From positions 124,001 to 188,000 of the forward strand of contig MU008183.1 of assembly GCA_010909165.1 (NCBI GenBank): a stretch of 64,000 nucleotides of DNA, in the 5' to 3' direction. The position numbers and the translations under genes were made by a program. The stretch comes from Anthoceros angustus. Taxonomy: Eukaryota; Streptophyta; Anthocerotopsida; Anthocerotales; Anthocerotaceae. Positions 1-11,556 of the stretch are shown here, in pieces (position 1 is the first letter of the stretch; the number at the start of each line of letters is the position of its first letter). Under the pieces are notes generated by a model. The model had not been told where the DNA came from. It was given only the letters and a program-made list of their open reading frames with translations, and did not search any database.

Positions 1-58
1 ATTTGGTAAAATTATATGACATACATAATTTATATTATATACATAATATATATGTAAA

Positions 59-164
59 ATAAATTCAAGTAAATATACGGAATATGCTAGTAATATGTAA
101 TATGTATGTAAAATAAATTCAAGTAAATATACGGAATATGCTAGTAATATGTAATATGTATGTA
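59..164. repeat. 53-bp direct duplication, AT-rich
   Basis: Two back-to-back copies of a 53-bp AT-rich unit beginning taaattcaagtaaatatac. Nothing coding is visible around it. Confidence 0.7.
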
Positions 165-429
165 AAATATTGTAGTTTCAAGTAAAAATGCATGAAAATA
201 AACTTATAAGGTCAAAATGGAAGTAGAATCTCCTTCTTCATTGTTTCTACTCTCCTCCTGAAATGCAGACTCCCCTTCTTCATTGTCCTCCTTTTCATCA
301 TGGCGGACATCTTCCATGCCACTTTCTTCAACCACTTGTATAGGTTCAAGACTTTCTAAGAACACCGTCTAATCCTCCTAATCGGTTGGTTCAATAGTAG
401 CATTGTGCCATTTTAACGTTCTACTGTTG

Positions 430-890
430 CACTAGACAGAAACAAGCATACCAACTTTGTTCATGATGTTGCTCCATTATCACGCCAAACATGTTTCCAT
501 GCGCTCCAGTTTCTTTTCCCTCCTGTTGCAATTGGAGGAATGTTCAACAACATCGTTGCTACATCTGCAAGTTGTGGATATTCCTCTCCATATGCTTCCT
601 GCCATTCCAAACAATTATACATCAGCCCTTCTTAGAAATGCATCTCCTCATTGATGCATAACTTACCAAGTTTAAGCCAATAGTTATTGAACTGCAACAG
701 AACACAATGAGCTTCTCTAGTATTAGGTGCCAACTGCTTCATAACCCGCTCACCTTTCAATCTATCAACTGGTGAAATGCTAAGCAGCAACTTTCTATGC
801 TTAGGATCTAACTTCGCAGCAGTAAAGCCATCATGCCAACCATATTTCTCGAAAAAGCCTCCTTCATACCGCCACCACCCACATTCCACA
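430..890 (-). pseudogene. decayed hAT-like transposase fragment
   Basis: Read on the minus strand, an 85-codon open stretch (632-889, containing AAKLDPKHRKLL) is followed in another frame by a segment with EAYGEEYPQLADVAT and then KRNWSAWKHVW. This resembles the end of hAT transposases, where a YG..P.L..A stretch precedes an ERNWS-type motif in the dimerisation domain. The frame is broken near 632 and no complete transposase, terminal inverted repeat or target duplication was found. I read it as an old element remnant. The family call rests on these short motifs only. Confidence 0.42.
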
Positions 891-1389
891 ATACTCTAGA
901 AGCCGCATTCTGCCAAAGCCACCGGTGCTCCGGTCTGTCTTACATTAGAATGGTCATCTTACCTTATCTTACTAATGTAATTATTGTAATAATAAAATAT
1001 AGCAAATACCTATTTCATTTAACACACGTACGTAATTTTAGAATAAATAGCTAATCACATGTCATGGAACTATATTTTTTACTATAGTAAGATATATCTA
1101 TAAAATAATATTTTACCTTACTATGATAATTACTACTATAATTACTACGGTACTAAGAGTTTTCCCCGTAATATTCACAAGCCTAACCCCGCGAGAGTTT
1201 GGTGGGAGAGTGGCACCACCTGCTTCCTCGGCTTCCTTGTCTTGAGCTAAGGCTTATCATGCCTGCAAGCACGGTGCGGGGCTGTCCTTGTCTTACTTCA
1301 CGACGTTTTCCAAATAGCGGGTCTCAATTGTTCTTCAACGGGCCCTTTCCACAGGGATCAACCACAGAGTGGTGACAACAGTTGATCCA

Positions 1390-2033
1390 TCCTCCTCTTG
1401 CTTAGTTGTTTGTAGGGCGTTTATTCTTCCCGCATACGATATTGTAGGGGCAATCGGTGATTTCTGGTAGGGGGTAGCAAACTTCCTCAGTTGTTTGTAG
1501 GCCGTTTACTCTTCCCTTGTCGACATTGTAGGTGCAATTGGTGATTTCTGGTAGGGGGCAGCGAACTTCCTCAGTTATATGCCGAATTTCCGGTAGGGGC
1601 CAGCAAACTTCCTCAATTGTTTGTAGGCCGTTTACTCTTCCCGCATACGGCTTCCCGCATACGATATTGTAGGGGCAATCGGTGATTTCTGGTAGGGGGT
1701 AGCAAACTTCCTCAGTTGTTTGTAGGCCGTTTACTCTTCCCGCATACGACATTGTAGGTGCAATTGGTGATTTCTGGTAGGGGGCAGCGAACTTCCTCAG
1801 TTATATGCCGAATTTCCGGTAGGGGCCAGCGAACTTCCTCAATTGTTTGTAGGCCGTTTACTCTTCCCGCATACGACATTGTAGGTGCAATTGGTGATTT
1901 CTGGTAGGGGGCAGCGAATTTCCTCAGTTGTATGCCGAATTTTCAATAGGGGCCAGTGAACTTCCTCAATTGTAGGCCGTTTACTCTTCCCGCATATGAT
2001 ATTGTAGGCGCAATTGGTGATTTCCAGTAGGGG
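1390..2033. repeat. complex tandem repeat, roughly 85- and 130-bp units
   Basis: Alternating units built from ttgtttgtaggccgtttact, a block ending in ggtgatttctggtaggggg and a block ending in cttcctcag, with some units carrying an extra atgccgaatttccggtagg segment. It yields a spurious 116-codon minus-strand ORF of repeated peptides. It abuts the 36-bp array that follows. Confidence 0.75.
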
Positions 2034-2455
2034 CTTTGCTGCCTCTTTTCACCACGACCCTCAAGGGAGCTTCGCTGCCCCTTTTCACCACGATCCTCAA
2101 GGGGGCTTCGCCGCCCGTTTCACCACGATCCTCAAGAGGGCTTCGCCGCCCCTTTTCACCACGATCCTCAAGGGGTCTTCGCTGCCCCTTTTCACCACGA
2201 CCCTCGTGGGGGCTTCGCTGCCCCTTTTCACCACGACCCTCAAGGGGGCTTCGCCGCCCCATTTCACCACGACCCTCAAGGGTACTTCGCTGCTCCTTTT
2301 CACCATGACCCTCAAGCGACCCTCAAGGGGGTTGCTGCCCCTTTTCACCATGACCCTCAAACGACCCCCAAGGGGCTTCGCTGCCCCTTTTCACCATGAC
2401 TCTCAAGCGACCCTCAAGGGGGCTTCGCTGCCCCTTTTCACCATGACCCTCAGGG
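2034..2455. repeat. 36-bp tandem repeat array, about 12 copies
   Basis: The unit runs from ggcttcgctgccccttttc to accctcaaggg and is 36 bp long, with a few partial or expanded units after 2310. Because 36 is divisible by three and the unit lacks stops, it stays open in several frames on both strands, giving 12-residue peptide repeats such as GFAAPFHHDPQ. No start context, splice site or family match suggests that any of these frames is a gene. Confidence 0.8.
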
Positions 2456-2612
2456 TCTCCCTTGGTTGTCCTCTTGTGGAGGATGGGCTTTTTCCCTCTA
2501 GAAAATTTCTTCCCTTCCTCGGATATCACGCACTCATTCTCACGCGTGTAAGATCCTAAACCTTGAACGATCGATAACCTACTGAAATAGCGACTTGCAG
2601 AACCGCGTCAAA

Positions 2613-2906
2613 ATGGACGAGACCCATTATGAGCCACTCCAGGTGTCTTTGTTTCCCAATTTGCCGATCGATCAGCTACCGCCAATTCGCAAACAAAGTA
2701 GCAGACAACAATTAAAAAACCAGGGAGAAGAGCAGCGCGAAGGAGGAGTTGCAAACGAACAACCATGTGCCGCTCTCACAAGCAAAAGACGACAAAGCAC
2801 GATGAATGACAGTGGGGAAGGAGGAGTTGCACACAGACAACTATGGGCCGCAGTCACGAATAGAAGGGATGTTACGTTTCGTCTCGAGGCGGATATGAAA
2901 ACCTGA
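2613..2906 (+). CDS. hypothetical small ORF with an internal duplication
   Basis: An ATG-started open frame of 97 codons that I do not recognise. It contains a repeated segment: EGGVANEQPCAAL recurs about 26 residues later as EGGVAHRQLWAAV, so part of it arose by local duplication. There is no domain, signal peptide or membrane segment. It lies just after the 36-bp array and has no visible partner exon. It may be chance or part of a mobile element. Confidence 0.18.
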   Translation: MDETHYEPLQVSLFPNLPIDQLPPIRKQSSRQQLKNQGEEQREGGVANEQPCAALTSKRRQSTMNDSGEGGVAHRQLWAAVTNRRDVTFRLEADMKT

Positions 2907-4180
2907 GTTAGCAAATACATGTATTGGCACTTCTGAGAAGAACACACAATATCCTCCCTGGGCTACCTCTGGCGGGAATGTCAGCTAACGATGGGCACAA
3001 ACTGCTACTAGCTGCTGCTAACAGAGAACGTTGTCCATTTCAACCCTTTCAGGAACCTGCTGGGCTGTGGCCAACTCGTACAAATCCACAAGGTTCAAAC
3101 CAAAATCCTAATATAGATATACCCAGCATTAAAAATTGGTAGCGGGGATACCGATCTCCATCGTGTCCAATCAACTTGAGCAACTTGAACATTAGTTAAA
3201 GGCATCAGAGTCTCTTCTGATCTCCAAACCCAGTATCCCCTCAAACGTCAATACAATGTAAAATAGTCTGACAACTTCCACAGCTGATAAGGAGGGGCAT
3301 CTAATACACATACAATTAGCGTTCAATCCCCATAGCTCATACTGATCACTCGGTCTTAGGCTCTCAGGTTAACAAAGTGCTCCATTAATAAGAGGATTCC
3401 AACTATAACTCTAAGCTGATAGTACACAAGAACAATCTAGAAGTTGAAAAGAAGTTCCAAGAAAATTTGTTTCCTGAGAATAAACCATAAGAAGGCCAGA
3501 AAGCTAATCGACACCTCCTCCGACCCTCTCTCTCGAGAGGTAATGCCAACGACTTAAAGGACACAGCAGCCACTGGGTGGGTTGCAACGAAAGTCAGTAG
3601 GGCATGAACCTGAGTTGGCTGTCCTTTCATATCCAACAAAGCCCTTGCATACCCTTACCTTTTTGAAACCGTCAGCAGCTCTCCATCCAGCAATAGGTAT
3701 GATCCAAATTGAGCTTCGGGGAAAAGCATTGTTGACGTCTCTCTTCCTTCAGCTCAACAGTCCGGGAAGACAAGGAGCACCATCCAGGACAGACAAGCAC
3801 ACCAACGCTCTAGACAGCTTGCCACTTATTGTAGCAGAAGTTATGCATCTCTCCTCTCTCATACATTACCGATGATGGTCTGCAAACTCGATATCTTTGG
3901 GACATGGGCGTGTGATGACTCTGTCTAAAAGAGTATATATAGACCAATACTCCACAGTCCTGTATCATTGTGTGTGCTTGGAACCTTCTCATACTCAGCA
4001 GCTCCCTCCTGACAAAGGCTCAAGGTAGCCCATCTCACCTGGTCTGTACATGCACCCTTAAAAAAAAAAAAAAACACTCCTGCACCAGACAAGCCACCAC
4101 AGCAAACGAATTAGACCCTGGCAAAGACTCAGGTAATGAGAGAGTGAGCAAACCCAATGCATTCATTACCTGTTGTATTA
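2907..4180. other. intergenic, 3' side of RLCK gene
   Basis: No supported gene. Several short ORFs of 60-97 codons overlap on both strands without family resemblance. A run of 14 A lies near 4060-4074. Confidence 0.5.
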
Positions 4181-5551
4181 CTACCGTCGAGGTGACTGCT
4201 CTGCATACGTCGCTAACTGAGACCCGCCATTAGCAGCCCTGCCAGCGCCATTCCTCATGGGCGAGTGGTGACTAGTGTGGTAGCGATAGTGGTGATGGGT
4301 GCCACCTCCATTGAGTTGATGTTGATTCCCGACCCCATTGTGATGATGTCCTCCAACCCCATTCACATGGTGGTGCACGAATCCGTTTCCATTGGCAGCA
4401 GGCACAGGGGACTGGCGATGGCGGTGCTGCTGCTGCTCAGACGACCCACCCGACGATGGCTGATGGTGTCCATGGTGGATGGCCAGATCATGCTTCATCT
4501 CCTGAATGGGCTTCAACATCTCCACAACCTCGTTCATGGTAGGCCTGGCCTTAGGGTCCAGGCTAAGACATCGCTGAGCCAAAGCCGCAGCCTTCTGGGC
4601 CCCCTTCACCGAGTACTGCCCCTCCAACCGAGGATCCACCAGCTTGATGAGCTTCCGCTTCTCCGTCTTCAGGTAAGGCCTAGCCCACTCCACCAGGTTG
4701 TGCTCCCCCGTGGGCCTGTTCCGGTCGATGGACAGCCGCCCAGTGATCATCTCCAGCAGCACCACCCCGAAGGAGTAGACATCGCTCATGGGCGTCAGGT
4801 GCCCCGTCATGACATACTCCGGAGCAGCATAGCCGTGGGTGCCCATGACCCGGGTGGAGACATGGGTCCTGTCCCCATCGGGACCGTCCTTAGCCAACCC
4901 AAAGTCCGAAAGCTTGCTGGTGTAGTCAGAGTCGAGGAGGATGTTGGAGGTCTTGAAGTCCCGGTATATGACCTGCTTCCTCTCGGGCGTGCTGGTGTGC
5001 AGGAATGCGACCCCCTGGGCCGCCCCGAGCGCAATTTTCATCCTGGTAAGCCATGGCAAGGGGGGCGTGGAGCCCTTCTTCCGGAACAGATGGTTCTCCA
5101 AGCTCCCCCGGGGCATGAATTCGTACACCAGCAGCCTGTGGTCCTGCTCCGAGCAATAGCCGATGAGCTTCACCAGGTTGGGATGGTGCAGCTGCCCCAG
5201 AATGTGCACCTCCGCCAGCCACTCATTGTGGCCCTGGAGCCCGTCCTGATTGAGCTGCTTCACGGCCACGGTGAGGCCCGTGCCCGGCCGCACCGCCATG
5301 GTGCCATGCTCGTCAATCCAGCCCTTGAACACGCCTCCGAATCCGCCCTCGCCCAGCAGGCTGTCGGGGCGGAAGTTGCGAGTGGCCGCCTTCAGGTCCT
5401 GGAAGGAGAAGACACGAAAATTGTTGGACGGGTTAGCTGCGGGCGGCGGGAGGCGGCCGCGGCTGCTCTGCGCGGGTCGTGGCGAGTCCACCGGACTCAG
5501 ATCTTGCGGCGAGCTCGGCGGGCTGTAGGCTGGTGTCAAACAGTTACCCAT
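4181..5551 (-). CDS. receptor-like cytoplasmic kinase, RLCK-VII/PBL type
   Basis: A 456-residue serine/threonine kinase of the PBS1-like RLCK-VII family, which relays signals from plasma-membrane receptor kinases. I chose the ATG at 5551 because the protein then begins MGNC, the myristoylation/palmitoylation start typical of the family; an in-frame extension upstream only adds a Gly-rich stretch. The glycine loop is GEGGFGG (67-73), the ATP lysine is K98 in VAVK, the catalytic loop is YRDFK (D198), DFG is D216, and the activation segment [15 protein letters not shown] is intact, so it should be active. The C-terminal tail (from about 359) is rich in His, Gly and Asn. The frame is uninterrupted from start to stop, so there is no intron, although angiosperm relatives usually have several. 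Subfamily membership within RLCK-VII is not resolved. Confidence 0.93.
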   Translation of the reverse strand: MGNCLTPAYSPPSSPQDLSPVDSPRPAQSSRGRLPPPAANPSNNFRVFSFQDLKAATRNFRPDSLLGEGGFGGVFKGWIDEHGTMAVRPGTGLTVAVKQLNQDGLQGHNEWLAEVHILGQLHHPNLVKLIGYCSEQDHRLLVYEFMPRGSLENHLFRKKGSTPPLPWLTRMKIALGAAQGVAFLHTSTPERKQVIYRDFKTSNILLDSDYTSKLSDFGLAKDGPDGDRTHVSTRVMGTHGYAAPEYVMTGHLTPMSDVYSFGVVLLEMITGRLSIDRNRPTGEHNLVEWARPYLKTEKRKLIKLVDPRLEGQYSVKGAQKAAALAQRCLSLDPKARPTMNEVVEMLKPIQEMKHDLAIHHGHHQPSSGGSSEQQQHRHRQSPVPAANGNGFVHHHVNGVGGHHHNGVGNQHQLNGGGTHHHYRYHTSHHSPMRNGAGRAANGGSQLATYAEQSPRR

Positions 5552-6232
5552 GGTGGCAGCACATAGTCTTCCTCCACCTCCGCCTCCTCCCACCACCGCC
5601 CACCAAGCCCAGCCACACCAGGCGGCCGACCCAGCAACGAAGAAGCCAGCAATTGGGCGAGCTGAGCGAGGCGGATCACCAGATCGCGGCCATAGATCCC
5701 CTCACCCCCGAGCTGGGGCTGGAGCTGGGGCCGGAGAAGGAGCTGCCCACCTTCCTGCTACTGCCCACCACTGTCACTCCACTCCCTCTGCAAGCAACAG
5801 CACACGCAGGCAAGGCAACCCAGTCAAGCACGACGAAACCTAAATCTAAGCCTTTCCTTGCCTTTACCCAAAACTCTTATCCTCCCTCCCTTAACCTTCC
5901 TTCCCGACAACATCAATAGCATCAATTACCTCGCAGGTTTGCTCTTGCCCTCCCTCTAAGTGCACATCCCCTCGGACAATCTACACCTAAACCAGTCCAT
6001 CCTCCATCCAACATGTCACTAAAATTGACGGCAAAACGTATCACCCCGTTCCATAGTACTCTAAAAATTCCGCCGTATATATCCAACCAACATTCTTTTG
6101 CGAAACATTCTGCGATCTTGCACAGCTAAGACAGGTTATATGAATCCGGTACACTTATTGGAATCCGGTACAAAGTAACCGGGGCCAATGAAAATACGCA
6201 AACGAACTTTCCAACCATGATAGCGCACGATA

Positions 6233-6437
6233 AAAGTTGTGACGGGTTCTTCGACCAGATCTCATACGGCCAAGGCAGCTTCTGAATATAAAAATTGTGA
6301 TGGGTTCTGGGACCTTGATCTCATACCGCCAAGATAGCGATGGGTTCTGGGACCTTGATCTCATACGGCCAAGATAGCTTTTGAATATAAAAACTGTGAT
6401 GGGTTCTGGGACCTTGTTCTCATACGGCCAAGATATC
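6233..6437. repeat. tandem repeat, about 4 imperfect units
   Basis: Repeats of gatgggttctgggaccttg followed by atctcatacggccaaga, some units also carrying a gcttttgaatataaaaa spacer. Units are about 40-60 bp. Confidence 0.7.
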
Positions 6438-6613
6438 TTATGAATCCTCGATACTATAATCGATCCATGAAAGAAGAACTTGTCGGACAATCAATGACAA
6501 GAGAGGTTGCTAGGAAAAGGTTGTCGGGGAGAGGTTGCTAGGTAGCCACGCATGGCAAAGGTGCCTCCGTTTTAGTACAAATTCTTAACACCAATGAGGG
6601 ACTCGCATGTCGA

Positions 6614-6793
6614 GCAACCTCACACGAATGGCAAAGATACACCTGGGTTTTATTCCGAATACTCAACCAATGCACGAAGAACCAATGAGAGAAGAACTCA
6701 CGGGCAACCTCACACGAACGGCAAAGATACACCTGGGTTTTATTCCGAATACTCAACCAATGCACGAAGAACCAATGAGAGAAGAACTCACGC
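6614..6793. repeat. 90-bp tandem duplication
   Basis: The segment starting gcaacctcacacgaa at 6614 is repeated at 6704 with very few differences. The ORFs crossing it are repeat artefacts. Confidence 0.8.
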
Positions 6794-7364
6794 GGGGCTC
6801 GTGCGGTTTGGGTTTATGTTTTCCAAATCTTCAATAATATAATCAACCAATGCAAGAAGCATTTGTAGGACTACATATGAAAATAACACATATATGGAAA
6901 AGTTCTTTTACATAATTTGAATCTTGAAAAGAAGCCTTCAATCAAAGATCAAAGACAAGTGATGCGAATAATATGCAATGATATGGATTTAATACTTATA
7001 ATTCATGCTATTAAATCTTTTGATACTTTTTTATATTTTAATGGTGTATACATTAATGGTGAGATCATTCCATGATGATGTATAATATTAGCTAATTATT
7101 TTAAAATATTATTTAGTTAATGATTCAATTGAAAAATATGAAATGCATTTCATAGACCCTTTTATCAAAGACCCATTGTAACTCATTATCCACTACACAT
7201 AAGTAATATGCTCTCTGTCGCCACACCTTAAGGCTTAAGATCCATAAGAGCATTTTTAATGGCCCCAAATTTTGAGCCTTGAAGGTGTGTCGAGGGAGAG
7301 CACCTTAGTAATGGTATGGCAATTGATTCAAGCCCATGCTGATCATGGTTGCAGACGTACTCAA

Positions 7365-7625
7365 AAAGATGCTTGTTAACAAAGATCCACCCTTTTGCAT
7401 CATAAGCGAGAGAAGCTTAGAGTAGAGGTGTCATGGATATGATGCTTCTATCTTTCCCTTATGTTCGTAAACATTTTCCTTGTGTTGGTAGCTCAAGAAG
7501 ATGTTTGTTAACAAAGATCCACTCTTTTGCATCATAAGCGAGAGAAGCTTAGAGTAGAGGTGTCATGGATATGATGCTTATATCTTTCCCTTATGTTTGT
7601 GAACATTTTCCTTGTGTTGGTTTTG
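7365..7625. repeat. about 130-bp tandem duplication
   Basis: The block from agatgcttgttaacaaagat to cattttccttgtgttggt occurs twice in a row with a few substitutions. Confidence 0.75.
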
Positions 7626-9138
7626 AGTGGGAACACTGCTAAATTGCAATTGAATTAGCACCAGTAATTCCCACTACTTTATGTATGGTGATTGTATAAC
7701 TCGTTAAATACTAGGCCATAGCTAATTAAGGCAGGGCCTTCTTGTCTATGTCCTACGCAGCTAAGTCTCACGCACTATCAAAATAAGCATATGCAGTTCT
7801 AGACACTATGCTTCTTGATCATTGTAGCTAGCATAGTACATGCTTCGTTCAAAGTCTTCACTTAAATCTCGGTCCAAACTTGTACTTTGGTCATAATAAC
7901 CTTGCAATCCTTAAAAATTTTCTTTTTTTGTCTCAACTTGTGTGTCACACTCATAGAAGACTTTGTCTCCATTGACGATGGACCGCATGGATCCTAGCAT
8001 ATACGACATTTAGAACTTCCATATTGGAAGCTTTCACCAGTTGTACTTACGATGCTCCACTGCTGACAAATTGTGCACCTCATTATCAAATCCGACAGTA
8101 ACAATTCACTTTTTAAATGATTAAAAACGTATATTAAACTTAGATCCTTTAAGTACAAGAAATCAACCCTTCTCAAGGTTGTCATATAAGGGTACCTATA
8201 CAAAAACCCCAAACATTAGCCACATGAATAGTGAGAGTCATCAATTTTCCCATCCATTGCATACTACGAGGACTAGGACTACAGTCAAAAGGCGAAGTTG
8301 TCAGGACTATTTGTAGCAGCTTTAACTTAGTGGGGGGACTTCCACATTTAATATGTTGTTCTTGTGTGTCTATGTAAAGACCAAGTGCATAGTTAATATT
8401 CTAATATACCACATAATTATAAAAGTATTAGTGATAATAAATAGATCCAAAAATTAATAGGAGAATCAAACCCATCACCTACCATCGCCACACGATGCAT
8501 ACAACTTTGTCCTCTAGAATCCTATATGCACACATCTAATAAACACTCCAGCATAGTCCTTCCGATCAAACCGAGCAACTTCCTAGTCCGTATATCAAGT
8601 ACAAAATACTTCTTTGGATGCTCTCAGTTGTACTTCCGGGGCAACTTCAATAGTTATGTCTGGACTCCATTGAGCTATGTACTTTTCGCTTGATGACGCC
8701 AACTACATATGAGCTTCGCTTCATCCCTTTCATGCATCTTTGGGCTCCTCCAAACCCCAGCACTTGTAGAGGAATCATCAATTCCGTAACCTCATAACGA
8801 CACTCATTTGGAGGGCTTCAAACCCGGCTTGAACGACATCCTTAACCTCAGAAGGACGCGGCAATTTTGAGGTCTCCTTGGAATTAAGTGCACGATCGCG
8901 ATTGGTGATCATAAATCATATGCTTCACATGAAATGTAGAGCTCATCAAGCTCTACACAATGAGTACTCAAACTGGATGAGGCGTTTCTAGATTGGTGCG
9001 ACATGAGCACTAAATTGCTCACCACTTACATAATTTTATGTCTTGTCTGAGTTTGCATCATTGCTGAGGGCTTTTCATGTCTTGCCTCAGTTTGCATCAT
9101 TGCTTAGGGCTGTTACGTTCTGAGCTTGCCTATGCAAT

Positions 9139-9350
9139 CAGGACTCCCCCTCCCACATCAAAACCAAAGCATTCATACATCAACAACGTGACATCATAAT
9201 TCTAATAAAAAATTGGGCCAGAGGTCTCTTCTCCTTGCTGAATCAGCCGCCAGGACTCCCCCTCCCACATCAAAACCAAAGCATTCCTACATCAACAACG
9301 TGACATCATAATTCTAATAAAAAATTGGGCCAGAGGCCTCTTCTCCTTGC
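9139..9350. repeat. 113-bp direct duplication
   Basis: The block beginning aggactccccctcccacatc is repeated at a 113-bp offset, ending in cttctccttgctg. Confidence 0.8.
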
Positions 9351-9655
9351 TGCCATGCTCATGAACCAGGATCATGAAACTAGGATTACTTAGAGTGAAA
9401 CGTTCAACAAGTCTTCTTGCTGCCATGCTCATGAACCTTTTCTTCTCCTTGCTGCCATGCTCATAAACCAGGATTACTTAGAGCGAAACGTTCAACAAGT
9501 CTTCTTGCTGCCATGCTCATGAACCTTGCTAACATGCTCATGAACCTGGATTACTTAGAGTGAAACGTTCAACAAGTCTTCTTGCTGCCATGCTCATGAA
9601 CCTTGCTGCCATGCTCATGAACCAGGATTACTTAGAGTGAAACGTTCAACAAGGA
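9350..9655. repeat. degenerate tandem repeat
   Basis: Built from cttgctgccatgctcatgaa and attacttagagtgaaacgtt in variable order. About five copies are present. Confidence 0.7.
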
Positions 9656-9779
9656 GACACACTGGCCTTTCTGTCCCCACCAACCCCATCTCCTCTCGGT
9701 ATCGAACTCTACGGTATGTATGTACCCAGGTATGCAAACGTCGGTGGCCCCGGAAGCGATTTCCTGGTGAAGTTCGATA

Positions 9780-9905
9780 AGTAGTGGGGTCAAATATTTT
9801 ATTTATTAACATGACGAGGAGAGACTTTATAAAAATGCAAAGATCTACAGCAAGGGGTTGGGGAACTAGAGGAGGGCCCCAGGCCAAGTGGGACTAGCCC
9901 CCGCG
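9780..9905 (-). mobile_element. possible 3' end of a LINE-like element
   Basis: The stretch containing ggccaagtgggactagcccc resembles 57255-57285 (ggccaaggggaactagcctc), which lies next to a LINE-like coding remnant. It also carries a run reading through aaataaaatatttgacccca on the minus strand. No coding part is preserved here, so the assignment is by similarity between two places in this window only. Confidence 0.3.
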
Positions 9906-10156
9906 ATTGTCAAGGTACCCTGAAACATTTTATTTATTTACAACATTAAATATAAACTACCTAGGTAAGGTGATGTGGGAGGGAGTCGGCCCACGGACTC
10001 CTGTTATCAACAGAACGCAGATTCTTCTGCGTTCCTCTTCCTCCACGCGCACAGCTCCAACTTGTACTGCTGCAGTTTCCACAGCGATCGCGGGAGAACA
10101 TGTTCGGGGATAAGACAAGTAAGAAGCATCTGCAATTGAAGGGGCCGTCCCTGCTG

Positions 10157-11113
10157 CTACGACGGAGGAGTCCAGTCCTCAAGGAGTTTGTCCACGGATT
10201 TCCTGACAGGCATGCTCCGCAAGGTTCCTTTCACTCTCACACATAGCGACGCCGTAGCTGCAGCGAACTTCAGGGCATCCGCAACAGACTGGCCTTCCAC
10301 CAGAGCCACAGCATAAGCAGCAGTGAAGGCGTCACCGGCGCCGGTGGTGTCCACCACTTCCGGAGCCACAATTGCCGGCTGCGCGAAGAACTGGCCGTCC
10401 TTGGTGACCAGCACCGACCCCCGCTCCCCTCGCTTCACCAAAACCTGCTTCACTCCCATCTCCTGCACCTTGGCCGCGGCAAGCAGCACCTCCTCCAGGG
10501 TTTCACACGGCAGATCTGTGATCCGGCTCAGCTCCGTCTCGTTCGGGCTCAGCACGGTGACCGCCTTGAGCAGCTCCTGCGGCAGCGCGTCCTCCATCCC
10601 CCCGGCGTCCAGCACCACCGGCACGTTGGCGCTTCTGGCGATCTTGGCAGCCTCCAGGTTCACACTGTCGGGAACCTCCCGCTGCAGCAGCAAGGCCCCC
10701 GCCCGGCGGATGAGCTGCTGCGCCGCTGCGGGCAGCCGCGACCACGCCATGTTTGCTCCCCCGACGATGATGATAGAATTCCTCCCTCCCGGCTGCAACA
10801 TGACAACTGCATGCCCGGTCGGGCCGGGGACTGTGGCCAGATGCTCCAGCTGCACTCCCGCTCCCGCCAGCGCCTCCTTCACCAGCTCCGCATGGCTGTC
10901 CTTGCCGACCTGGCCCACGAAGAAGGTCGGGTGCGCCAGCCGCGCTCCGCAGGCCGCTTGATTGGCGCCCTTGCCTCCTGCCACCGTCTGCCCGCTCTTG
11001 GCCGCTATTGTCTCGCCTTTGACGGGAAGCCGCTCAATCTCCACATAGATGTCGGCATTCACGGATCCTACCACAACCAGCGGCGCCTGAATTGATCTCG
11101 GCGACTCCGCCAT
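10157..11113 (-). CDS. RBSK: ribokinase (PfkB family)
   Basis: Phosphorylates D-ribose to ribose-5-phosphate using ATP, returning ribose from nucleoside breakdown to the pentose phosphate pool. The protein is 318 residues, close to the family norm. The N-terminal PfkB signature contains GGKGANQA (47-54), the substrate lid region VGSVNADIYVE is at 15-25, NETE sits at 191-194, and the C-terminal signature DTTGAGDAF (255-263) carries the catalytic base D261. I placed the start at the ATG at 11113; an in-frame GTG two codons upstream is not a plausible plant start. There is no obvious transit peptide, whereas I recall the Arabidopsis enzyme as plastid-targeted, so a cytosolic location or a missed upstream exon are both possible. 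The frame has no intron. It is transcribed away from ORC2. Confidence 0.93.
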   Translation of the reverse strand: MAESPRSIQAPLVVVGSVNADIYVEIERLPVKGETIAAKSGQTVAGGKGANQAACGARLAHPTFFVGQVGKDSHAELVKEALAGAGVQLEHLATVPGPTGHAVVMLQPGGRNSIIIVGGANMAWSRLPAAAQQLIRRAGALLLQREVPDSVNLEAAKIARSANVPVVLDAGGMEDALPQELLKAVTVLSPNETELSRITDLPCETLEEVLLAAAKVQEMGVKQVLVKRGERGSVLVTKDGQFFAQPAIVAPEVVDTTGAGDAFTAAYAVALVEGQSVADALKFAAATASLCVRVKGTLRSMPVRKSVDKLLEDWTPPS

Positions 11114-11556
11114 CTCCACGCGCGCTCGAGCTCACACCTAATGCCTGTGTCCTCCTCACCCTCTGGTGAGGAAGACGTCTCTCTGGTGAGGAGGACGTCT
11201 CGCGACACGCGAAAACTCCACCAATTTCGATTCGCGATTCACCAATTTCGATTCGCAATTCGCGATTCATCGTAACTGAGACGGGGACTGCAGCTTTGGG
11301 AAATCCGCGTCACGGTTTTCTCAGCTACCTACTCGAAGGCTGTGCTCTTCCCGCCAAACTGACAGTTTTCCCGCCATCTAGCTCGATACACTGTTTGGCG
11401 TGAGATGGAGCCTGAGCTGCGTCACTCTGCGGTGTGCGAGGACGAGCTGAAGAGAAGGAACGTGCTGGAAGCGGTTGTGCTCTTTGCGCGGTAGCAGCAC
11501 AGGTTTTTGGATTTGTTATGACCCTGGGAGCCTGATGCGCCGGTACCGTGGGAGTG
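11114..11556. promoter_or_regulatory. shared promoter of ribokinase and ORC2 with E2F-like sites
   Basis: The 443 bp between the two divergent start codons contain three E2F/DP-type elements within 54 bp: CTTCCCGCCAAA (11347-11358), TTTTCCCGCC (11366-11375) and TTTGGCG, the reverse of CGCCAAA (11394-11400). ORC subunit genes are known E2F targets at G1/S, which fits their position upstream of ORC2. Repeated cgattcgcgattcac-like sequence lies at 11225-11270, probably in the ribokinase leader. Confidence 0.6.

Larger units (their letters stand above)
5552..10156. other. gene-poor interval with short duplications
   Basis: The first few hundred bases (5552-5930) are C-rich and probably 5' leader and promoter of the RLCK gene. 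The rest is AT-rich with no ORF above about 110 codons resembling a protein. It holds the direct repeats listed separately (6233-6437, 6614-6793, 7365-7625, 9139-9350, 9350-9655) and a possible retroelement end near 9780-9905. Confidence 0.55.

Noticed and set aside
1402-2529. Tandem repeats at 1.4-2.5 kb as a possible CRISPR array or protein gene
   Set aside because: There are no unique spacers, the genome is eukaryotic, and ORFs simply follow the repeat period.
4265-5566. 433-codon plus-strand ORF opposite the first RLCK gene
   Set aside because: It is an antisense shadow of a GC-rich kinase gene; no family resemblance and rich in Pro/Arg/Leu as expected for such shadows.
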